Made by a program: the position numbers and the translations under genes | Part shown: in pieces, positions 57,692-64,000 of the stretch | Position numbering within the stretch: the stretch's first letter is position 1 | Layout: the number at the start of each line of letters is the position of its first letter | Assembly (NCBI GenBank): GCA_030528385.1 | Contig: JAUMYZ010000006.1 | Location: 1 to 64,000, forward strand | Source: Moraxella sp. | GTDB lineage: Bacteria > Pseudomonadota > Gammaproteobacteria > Pseudomonadales > Moraxellaceae | Direction: 5' to 3' | DNA length: 64,000 nucleotides | Notes under the pieces: model-generated | What the model saw: only the letters and a program-made list of their open reading frames with translations | Databases searched by the model: none | Told to the model about the DNA's origin: nothing

Positions 57692-58519
57692 TCATTGCAA
57701 AGTTAAGCTGGCGCGACCATTGGTGGTGTGTTCGCCAAGACGAACGGGTTTTTGATTGAAGTTGATGTCCACCTGCGCTGGATTGTCAATCTCAACGGCG
57801 ATGGGCGTTTCACCTTCTAGCTGATAGCCGCCGCGAGACTGCACGCCTTGCATCAGCACATGACCATTTTTGTCGGTGATTTTGATATTGACATCGCCTT
57901 TTGACCAAATGTCTATAATGCCCATACCAGCTTGAACCGTTCTGACGGTTGGCTGAACCACCGCTTGGGTACTGCTGCCCACACCAATTGCTGAGCCTGC
58001 GCCACCAACTGCCGCACCTTGAGCTTGCTCACTGGGGGTCAAAACTTGGGTCTGAGTTTGGTTGTCTTGTGCTTCGCTAACCTTGTTGGTGGCGTTGCTG
58101 ATGATTTTTAACAACACAAAGCCCAAAACCACCAACGCAATCACCCCACCAATCAGCCAAGGATTGATACGCACCGATGAACGTCCGCGATGTAGCGTTC
58201 CCATTGGCTTGACGGGCGATGTTACGATTTTGGGACGCAAACTTTCTGGATAAGCCGCCTTAAAGGCCTGCACCAAGTCGTCGCTGTCCAATTCCAAAAA
58301 CTTGGCATAATTGGTCATAAATCCACAAGCATTGGCAAAGGGTGGCAAATTACCAAAATCTTCTTCTTCTAGGGCTTGCAAGGTGCGTTTTAAAATATTT
58401 AATTCCTTTGCAACAGCGTCCAACGAATAGCCACGAGACGTCCTAGCACTACGCAGCTTGCCGCCAAATCCATGATTTGCTTGTGATTTTAACTCATTAT
58501 TGGTAGATGTATTACTCAC
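57692..58519 (-). CDS. rodZ: RodZ-like cytoskeletal protein
   Basis: 275 residues: cytoplasmic helix-turn-helix (LRSARTSRGYSLDAVAKELNI), one membrane helix (INPWLIGGVIALVVLGFVLLKII, about residues 115-137), a Gln/Ser/Thr-rich linker, and a periplasmic DUF4115 domain ending in a beta-rich segment. Links MreB to the membrane and so guides cell shape. GTG start overlaps the pilF stop (GTGA). Confidence 0.9.
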   Translation of the reverse strand: MSNTSTNNELKSQANHGFGGKLRSARTSRGYSLDAVAKELNILKRTLQALEEEDFGNLPPFANACGFMTNYAKFLELDSDDLVQAFKAAYPESLRPKIVTSPVKPMGTLHRGRSSVRINPWLIGGVIALVVLGFVLLKIISNATNKVSEAQDNQTQTQVLTPSEQAQGAAVGGAGSAIGVGSSTQAVVQPTVRTVQAGMGIIDIWSKGDVNIKITDKNGHVLMQGVQSRGGYQLEGETPIAVEIDNPAQVDINFNQKPVRLGEHTTNGRASLTLQ

Positions 58520-59349
58520 TTTAGGGGTGCTCCAGCAGGGTTACTTAGCCAAGTTTTTAGTTTTTTTGCTTCATCAGAAAGCGGATATTGTGAAAACAAC
58601 AATGCAGACAAGCGTTGGCGTTCTTGGGGGTTGTTTTGCAAAATACTCAAACGAATGCCTTGGTATAAAAGGCGTGCGGTCAATGGTTCATTATGCAGCT
58701 GCCACAGTGCTTTTAGGCTGTCGTGATACTCTTTGGCTTGCAAAGTGCGCTTTTGCTTAAGCAAAATGTCAATCAACTCAAGGCGCGCCACCACCGTTTC
58801 GGGGTCGGCGTCCAAAGCGCGATTAAATGCGTCTTCTGCTGCCTTTTCGTTGCCCACTTTTAAATAAGTGCGACCCAAATTTTCAAGCGCTTCAACGCGT
58901 TTTTCATAGCCCAAGGTGCTGCTTGCGATGCCAAACTGCTCAATGGCTTCTTTGTGGCGATTGACGGTGGACAAATACACCCCATAGTTGTTGCGAGCCT
59001 GCACAAAACTTGGGTCAATGGCAAGGGCTTTGCGAAAATATTCATCGGCTTTTTGTAAATTGGTGGCGCTGCCTTCGGCACTTAGTAGGTTACCCATCAT
59101 GTCATAAGCAGGCGCATAACGCGGGTCGGCTTTTAGGGCAACTTCCAACTGTCTTTGCGCGTCATCAAGTTTGCGCTCGCCGATGTACTGAGCCGCCAAA
59201 GCGGTACGCACGCGCGCCAGTTGAGCCCTGTCGGTGGTGCGCTGAGATGGCGGCGTACCCTGATATGCACCCCCAACCACCGTCTGCTGAGTGCTTTGAC
59301 ACGCCAGCAAAGATATTGCCATGAACATCACCAAAACTTGCTTTATCAT
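58516..59349 (-). CDS. pilF: Type IV pilus biogenesis lipoprotein PilF
   Basis: Pilotin that delivers the PilQ secretin to the outer membrane; 277 residues. Signal peptide with lipobox SLLAC, then tetratricopeptide repeats (APAYDMMGNLLSAEGSATNL, NNYGVYLSTVNRHKEAIEQF, ENLGRTYLKVGNEKAAEDAF). Start ATG 59349; a 26-codon longer frame is rejected because the lipoprotein signal must be N-terminal. Suggests the organism makes type IV pili. Confidence 0.88.
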   Translation of the reverse strand: MIKQVLVMFMAISLLACQSTQQTVVGGAYQGTPPSQRTTDRAQLARVRTALAAQYIGERKLDDAQRQLEVALKADPRYAPAYDMMGNLLSAEGSATNLQKADEYFRKALAIDPSFVQARNNYGVYLSTVNRHKEAIEQFGIASSTLGYEKRVEALENLGRTYLKVGNEKAAEDAFNRALDADPETVVARLELIDILLKQKRTLQAKEYHDSLKALWQLHNEPLTARLLYQGIRLSILQNNPQERQRLSALLFSQYPLSDEAKKLKTWLSNPAGAPLK

Positions 59350-59448
59350 CTTACCACTTATCCACGCGTTTATGTCAAATACCCACATTCTAACAAGTAT
59401 CCTAAATTTTGCCAACCTTTTAGCCATTTTTTGGGATTGGTGGTAAAT

Positions 59449-60639
59449 TTATCCGCAGTTTTGGCGTTTTGTGATACTCTCTTGCCATTTTTTGGCTCGC
59501 CGTGTTCTGTCCGCCACCTGCCCCACCAGCTGCCCACACGCCGCGTCAATGTCATCGCCACGTGTTTGCCGCACCGTACACACAAAGCCCGCTTGATTTA
59601 AAATATTGCTAAAGGCATGAATGCGGTTGTTGCTTGAGCGCCCATAAGGGGCGTGCGGAAATGGGTTAAAGGGGATTAGGTTGATTTTACTGGGCAAGCC
59701 CTTTAACAGTGCCACAAGTTCATAAGCGTGCTCATCGCTGTCATTGACCCCGCTGAGCATGACGTATTCAATGGTAACGTGTTTTTTGTGGCGGGGGTTT
59801 TCATCATAAATGTAGGCTTTGGCGGCTTTGATGAGCTCAGACAATGGGTATTTTTTGTTAATCGGCACCAGCTCATTTCTAAGTGCGTCATTGGGGGCGT
59901 GCAAACTGATGGCAAGTGCCACATCAATGTCTCTTGCCAAATCGTACATTTTGGGCACAATGCCCGAAGTAGAGAGCGTAACACGGCGTTTGGACAGCCC
60001 AAAGGCATGGTCATCAAGCATAAGCGACATACTGGCGACCACAGGCTCATAATTGAGCAGTGGCTCGCCCATGCCCATCATCACCACGTTGGTAACATGG
60101 TTTTGACGCTCGGTCGGTGGCACGCCTTGCATATAGGACTGATTAGCCACCCACAGCTGACCGATAATCTCGCTGGCGGTCAAATCTCGCTCAAAACCTT
60201 GTTTGCCCGTACTGCAAAACGAACAGTCCAAAGCACAGCCCACTTGTGAGCTGATACACAAAGTTTTACGCCCAAATTGTTTGTTATCATCGGCAGGAAT
60301 CAGCACCGTCTCCACCAGCGACCCGCCTGCCACTTCAAAGACCCATTTGCGTGTGCCATCTTCGCTAAACTGCTTAAACTTTACCTTTGGTGGCACAATA
60401 CACGCCACTTCGTCCAGTTTTTGTTGTAGTTTTTTGGACAAATTGGTCATCTGATAAAAGTCGGTTACGCCAAACTGATAAATCCATTTCATCACCTGCG
60501 TGGCGCGAAAGCCCTTTTCGCCTAACGTGGCAAAAAACGCCACCAGCGCGTCTTTGGACATGCCAAGCAAATTGGTTTTGTTATGTGTAGACGCCTGACA
60601 CCCATCTTGGGCACTAACGACGAAAATTTTATCAGTCAT
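59449..60639 (-). CDS. rlmN: 23S rRNA/tRNA adenine-C2 methyltransferase RlmN
   Basis: Radical-SAM methyltransferase giving m2A2503 in 23S rRNA and m2A37 in tRNA; 396 residues. The cluster motif [11 protein letters not shown] (CxxxCxxC) is near residue 140, [14 protein letters not shown] follows; the catalytic cysteines appear later ([20 protein letters not shown]). First gene of the pilF-rodZ-ispG-hisS unit with its own promoter. Confidence 0.96.
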   Translation of the reverse strand: MTDKIFVVSAQDGCQASTHNKTNLLGMSKDALVAFFATLGEKGFRATQVMKWIYQFGVTDFYQMTNLSKKLQQKLDEVACIVPPKVKFKQFSEDGTRKWVFEVAGGSLVETVLIPADDNKQFGRKTLCISSQVGCALDCSFCSTGKQGFERDLTASEIIGQLWVANQSYMQGVPPTERQNHVTNVVMMGMGEPLLNYEPVVASMSLMLDDHAFGLSKRRVTLSTSGIVPKMYDLARDIDVALAISLHAPNDALRNELVPINKKYPLSELIKAAKAYIYDENPRHKKHVTIEYVMLSGVNDSDEHAYELVALLKGLPSKINLIPFNPFPHAPYGRSSNNRIHAFSNILNQAGFVCTVRQTRGDDIDAACGQLVGQVADRTRRAKKWQESITKRQNCG

Positions 60640-60668
60640 GAGATAAACTAGGTAAATAAAAGCTGCTT

Positions 60669-60697
60669 ATTATACTAAAAATTTATCCAAAAGTCAT
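60669..60697 (-). promoter_or_regulatory. Promoter of the rlmN operon
   Basis: Minus strand: ATGACT (60692-60697), 17-bp spacer, TATAAT (60669-60674), 30 bp before the rlmN ATG. Confidence 0.65.
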
Positions 60698-60716
60698 AAA
60701 TTTAGCCACCCATAAA

Positions 60717-60750
60717 GCACAAAAAACGACCACAAAAATGCAGTCGTTTT
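60717..60750 (-). terminator. ndk terminator
   Basis: Minus strand: AAAACGAC, 12-nt loop, GTCGTTTT, then a further TT. It separates ndk from the rlmN operon. Confidence 0.75.
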
Positions 60751-60764
60751 ATCAAAACACCCGC

Positions 60765-61196
60765 TTAGCGTGTGCGTGGGCAAATTTCGTTGTCGGCGAA
60801 GAAATAAGCAATTTCACGCTCAGCAGACGCAGTGCTGTCAGAGCCATGCGCAGCGTTTTCGTCAATGCTGACGGCAAAATCGGCACGGATAGTGCCTGCG
60901 GCTGCTTCCTTAGGATTGGTTGCACCCAAGATTTCACGATGCGCCAATACGGCATTTTCACCTTCTAGCACGGACACCACCACAGGACCTGATGTCATAA
61001 ATGCCACTAGGTCAGCAAAAAACCCACGCTCTTTATGCTCGGCATAAAAACCTTCGGCTTCTTCTTTTGACAAATGCTTCATTTTGGTCGCCACAATGTT
61101 TAGACCGTTTTTTTCAAAACGAGCAAAAATCTCACCGATATGGTTGCCGCCAACAGCATCAGGCTTGACAATAGAAAGAGTGCGCTCAATAGCCAT
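60765..61196 (-). CDS. ndk: Nucleoside diphosphate kinase
   Basis: 143 residues. N-terminal [13 protein letters not shown]; catalytic histidine in [25 protein letters not shown] is the family signature. Balances nucleoside triphosphate pools. AGGAG precedes its ATG. Single-gene unit by its terminator; promoter -10 TATAAT (minus strand) at 61260-61265. Confidence 0.97.
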   Translation of the reverse strand: MAIERTLSIVKPDAVGGNHIGEIFARFEKNGLNIVATKMKHLSKEEAEGFYAEHKERGFFADLVAFMTSGPVVVSVLEGENAVLAHREILGATNPKEAAAGTIRADFAVSIDENAAHGSDSTASAEREIAYFFADNEICPRTR

Positions 61197-61259
61197 AAAA
61201 TCTCCTAAAAACGAACATCAAACAACAAATCTTAATAAATTTGCTCACAAAACTTGATA

Positions 61260-61265
61260 ATTATA
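61260..61265 (-). promoter_or_regulatory. -10 box of the ndk promoter
   Basis: Minus strand TATAAT, 64 bp before the ndk ATG. The -35 is weak. Confidence 0.45.
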
Positions 61266-61344
61266 ACAATTTTTTGTCTAATTAACAGCATAAATTCGCC
61301 AAATTCATCACAATATTTCCATCAACCATAGGTTTGCGTTATTG

Positions 61345-62121
61345 ATGATAAAAATTATCAGCATTGTCATGACAGCCGCGTTGTTGCTTGGGTGTCAAGA
61401 CGACCCAAATGACCACCCCAACAGCCAAATGGCTTGCTTTGTGCGCACACAACCCATCAATCACAGCCACTGCGCCTTTGACCCAGCGTTGCTGCATTCA
61501 TCGTTAAAGCTGTACTGGAAACAAGACAATCAACCTTTGTACACTTTTGCCAATCTTGAAAATTATTTGCTTGGGCAGACGCCCAAACGCACGCTAAGTT
61601 TTGCCATGAATGCTGGCATGTACAATCAAGACTTTGCCCCAATTGGTTATACCGTGATTGATGGCAAACAAGTGTTGTCGCTTAACCTAAAACAAGGTGC
61701 AGGCAATTTTCATCTGCTGCCCAATGGCGTGTTTTGGTGGGACAAAACAGGCTTTTATATAGACACCAGCGCCAATATGGCAAAAAAGCTGCGCGCTGGC
61801 ACACGCCCAAGTTACGCCACCCAATCAGGACCCATGTTGGTCATTGATGGCAACATTCATCCCAAATTTGACCCAAACAGCACATCAGTCAACATCAGAA
61901 ATGGTGTCGGCGCAGACTGCCAAGATGGCAAAATTCACTTTGTCATCAGCGACACACCCGTCAATTTTTATCAGTTTGCCGCTGTGTTTAGCAGCAGCTT
62001 ACAATGCCGCAATGCGCTATTTTTGGACGGCGGCATTGCTTCGGCGCTGTACGCCCCAACAATTCAGCGCCACGACAAACTCAACATGGCACTCATGCTG
62101 GCAGTGTCCACGACCAACTGA
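61345..62121 (+). CDS. Phosphodiester glycosidase family lipoprotein
   Basis: 258 residues; N-terminal signal with lipobox LLLGC. The body is a NAGPA/DUF2233 domain: SFAMNAGMYNQDFAPIGYTVIDG, QSGPMLVIDGNIHP, and the C-terminal NALFLDGGIASALYA. These enzymes cleave GlcNAc-phosphodiester linkages; the substrate here may be an envelope polymer. ATG 61345 is used rather than the TTG before it. Convergent with prc, 5 bp apart. Confidence 0.85.
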   Translation: MIKIISIVMTAALLLGCQDDPNDHPNSQMACFVRTQPINHSHCAFDPALLHSSLKLYWKQDNQPLYTFANLENYLLGQTPKRTLSFAMNAGMYNQDFAPIGYTVIDGKQVLSLNLKQGAGNFHLLPNGVFWWDKTGFYIDTSANMAKKLRAGTRPSYATQSGPMLVIDGNIHPKFDPNSTSVNIRNGVGADCQDGKIHFVISDTPVNFYQFAAVFSSSLQCRNALFLDGGIASALYAPTIQRHDKLNMALMLAVSTTN

Positions 62122-62126
62122 CGCAT

Positions 62127-64000
62127 TTATTTTAGACTGGCCACATCAAACATCAATGTCGCCGCTTCGGTAACATAAACTTCTTCTTCTGGCAGTTTTG
62201 GACGCTCATGCTCTTTCATTAGGCTGCGCTCTTCGGCAAGCGCGTCAATGCTGGCTTGATAAGTTGTCCAATCGGTATAAGGTTTTTGTCCTGTGGCTTG
62301 GCGACGGGCGTTTTCGGCGCTGAGCATTTTTTGTTCTACCAAATCGGCTTTGGCGCGGCGCTTATCAATGTCCACATCGGCAGGCTTTTTGTCATCGTCT
62401 AGCGCTCTGATGGCATTAAGCTGGGTCAAATAGGCAAACTGCGGATTGCTCTTTTGGCGCGCTTTGGACTGTTTGTTCAGTTCATCAAGCACGCCTTTGG
62501 CATAGTTGCCTTCGGGCTTAAATGGTGTGGTTTTGATGGTGTCCCACACCAAAGGGTTCTTGTACTCTCGTTCACCAAACTCCACCCCTTCATAGATGTT
62601 CACCAGCTCAACATCGGGCACAACGCCCTTGTTTTGGGTGCTGCCCCCCGTAACGCGATAAAACTTGCGCTGCGTCAGTGTCGCCGAACCAAGCGCCAAA
62701 TCATCACGCTGCACTTGTGCTGAGCCCTTGCCTGTAGTGGTGCTGCCAATCACCAAACCCCGTCCATAGTCTTGAATGGCGGCAGCAAAAATCTCTGACG
62801 CCGACGCTGAACCCAAGTTAATCAGCACCGCCATTTGACCTGCATACAACTGCTTGCCACCATCTTTGTCGGCATAGACCTGCACATTGCCGCGATTGTC
62901 TTTGATTTGCACCAAGGGCCCTTCTTTGATAAATAAACCCAGCATTTTGGCAACTTCATCCAGCGAACCACCTGGGTTATTGCGCAAATCCACCACCAAG
63001 CCATCAATATTTTGGGCATTGAGCGCTTTGATGGCCTTTTCGGTATCTAGGCTGACCGAGCGATAATCGCCAATGTTGGCACCGCTGCGACGCGCCTGAA
63101 AATTCAGATAAAAACTGGGAATCTCAAGCACTCCCACCCTTTTGATTTTGCCCTGATAAGGCACTTCAACCACCCGATGATGCACGCCAGATTCTTCTTG
63201 TTCAATGACATCGCGCACAATCACCACATTACGCGCGGCGCTGTCTGGGGTGTTGGGTTGTTTGACGCGAATGGTAACGCTTGTGCCGCGCGCACCACGA
63301 ATGACCGAGACAATCTCACGCACACTCCAGCCAACCACATCTGCCATTGGCTCGCCTTCTTGGGCAACACCAAGAATCAAATCATTGGCGCGCACTTGTC
63401 CTGTTTTGGCGGCAGGCCCACCATCCACCAGCGTTACAATCTTGGTGTAGTCAGGGTTCTTGCGGTCGGGACGGATAGAAACACCAATGCCTTCCAACTG
63501 CAGATTGGACTGGATTTGCATTTCATTGGCTTGTACTGGCGCAAAATAGTTGCTGTGCGGGTCATAGGTCATCATCGCCGTGTTTAAGATGGTTTCCATG
63601 ATTTCATCGTTTTTGATGCGCGCCAGCTGACCTTGTTGACGATTGATACGATTGAGCAAAATGTCCGTAGGCGAGCGCTCATCGCCGCGCACCAAATCAT
63701 GACCACGCGTCAGCTCTGGATTGTCCAAAAAGGCTTTGTCTTTGGCTTTGTCTTCTTCTTGACCCAAAGTAATGCCAATCAAGGCATAAGTAACTTGGGT
63801 TTTCCAGTAATCAAGCTGCTCAGCTTTGCTGCCAAAACGCGGCGCTTCTTCTCGGTCAAGAATGATGGTTTTGTCCGTCTTTAGCTTAAGATTGGTTTTT
63901 AGTAAGGCTTTGGCAGTGTCATAATACTCATTAGAACGGGTGCGATAACGCTCAAAGATTTCAATCCCTGCCGACAAATCACCACGTTTTAGGCGCTGAG
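62127..64000 (-). CDS. prc: Tail-specific protease Prc (CtpA), partial
   Basis: C-terminal processing serine protease of the periplasm. The frame stays open to the window edge (internal TTG at 63977 is not the start), so the N-terminus is missing. PDZ domain (LEGIGVSIRPDRKNPDYTKIV, GGPAAKTGQVRANDLILGV); catalytic Ser in LINLGSASASEIFAAAIQDYG and Lys in TTTGKGSAQV; the C-terminal DUF3340-type extension follows (KPEGNYAKGVLDELNKQSKAR). Confidence 0.93.
   Translation of the reverse strand, partial: QRLKRGDLSAGIEIFERYRTRSNEYYDTAKALLKTNLKLKTDKTIILDREEAPRFGSKAEQLDYWKTQVTYALIGITLGQEEDKAKDKAFLDNPELTRGHDLVRGDERSPTDILLNRINRQQGQLARIKNDEIMETILNTAMMTYDPHSNYFAPVQANEMQIQSNLQLEGIGVSIRPDRKNPDYTKIVTLVDGGPAAKTGQVRANDLILGVAQEGEPMADVVGWSVREIVSVIRGARGTSVTIRVKQPNTPDSAARNVVIVRDVIEQEESGVHHRVVEVPYQGKIKRVGVLEIPSFYLNFQARRSGANIGDYRSVSLDTEKAIKALNAQNIDGLVVDLRNNPGGSLDEVAKMLGLFIKEGPLVQIKDNRGNVQVYADKDGGKQLYAGQMAVLINLGSASASEIFAAAIQDYGRGLVIGSTTTGKGSAQVQRDDLALGSATLTQRKFYRVTGGSTQNKGVVPDVELVNIYEGVEFGEREYKNPLVWDTIKTTPFKPEGNYAKGVLDELNKQSKARQKSNPQFAYLTQLNAIRALDDDKKPADVDIDKRRAKADLVEQKMLSAENARRQATGQKPYTDWTTYQASIDALAEERSLMKEHERPKLPEEEVYVTEAATLMFDVASLK

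Noticed and set aside
63977-63977. Start of prc at 63977
   Set aside because: The codon is an internal TTG and the frame is open and family-like to the window edge.

Overview
The window is ordinary chromosome of a Gram-negative gammaproteobacterium. The protein sequences, moderately AT-rich codon use, gene order and operon content look like Moraxellaceae (Moraxella or a close relative); this is an inference from family resemblance, not a database match. LOS/LPS genes (kdsB, lpxK), BamB, lipoproteins, PilF and ExbB/ExbD show a diderm envelope. No tRNA, rRNA, CRISPR array, insertion sequence or prophage was seen. About 60 genes are intact and tightly packed, and the right-hand gene (prc) runs off the window.

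Layout. 0-3.3 kb: L-lactate uptake and oxidation (lldP-lldD). 3.4-10 kb: one long leftward unit, rsmG-parA-parB-exbB-exbD-lpxK-kdsB-holB, mixing rRNA methylation, chromosome partition, TonB energisation, LOS synthesis and clamp loading. 10-14.1 kb: Lon-like protease, a small zinc-ribbon membrane ORF, phosphopantetheinyl transferase and endonuclease III. 14.1-15.3 kb: a patch of gene decay holding two broken genes. 15.3-18.9 kb: SH3 lipoprotein, aldehyde dehydrogenase, AzlCD exporter. 19-23 kb: GbsR-type regulator and a small-membrane-protein/epimerase operon in which two genes carry in-frame stops. 23-28.4 kb: metK behind a structured leader, DUF3144, YdcF-like protein, cytochrome c peroxidase, guaB behind a terminator-like leader. 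28.5-34.4 kb: NYN protein with four LOTUS-like repeats, cysS, cobalamin adenosyltransferase, a lipoprotein, cmoM. 34.4-42.5 kb: lon, yciB, yciI, a coiled-coil protein, mnmC, rnhB, and rtcB with a small basic protein. 42.5-45.2 kb: a tiny transcription unit encoding a 24-residue peptide, a zincin-like protein and der. 45.2-53.1 kb: LysR regulator and a tyrosine-catabolic operon (hpd, VOC protein, small secreted protein, fahA, nhaC-like, maiA, scoAB) that lacks a recognisable hmgA. 53.1-61.2 kb: the envelope/translation cluster ndk, rlmN-pilF-rodZ-ispG-hisS-yfgM-bamB. 61.3-64 kb: phosphodiester glycosidase lipoprotein and the tail-specific protease Prc.

Most worth a second look: the 24-aa peptide unit upstream of rtcB (42.7-42.9 kb), the folded leader before metK (23.05-23.19 kb), terminator-like hairpins in the guaB and cytochrome c peroxidase leaders, matching operators at the GbsR-like gene and its downstream operon, the four-LOTUS NYN protein, and the possibility that the VOC protein replaces homogentisate dioxygenase. 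All RNA folds were drawn by hand pairing and have not been computed.
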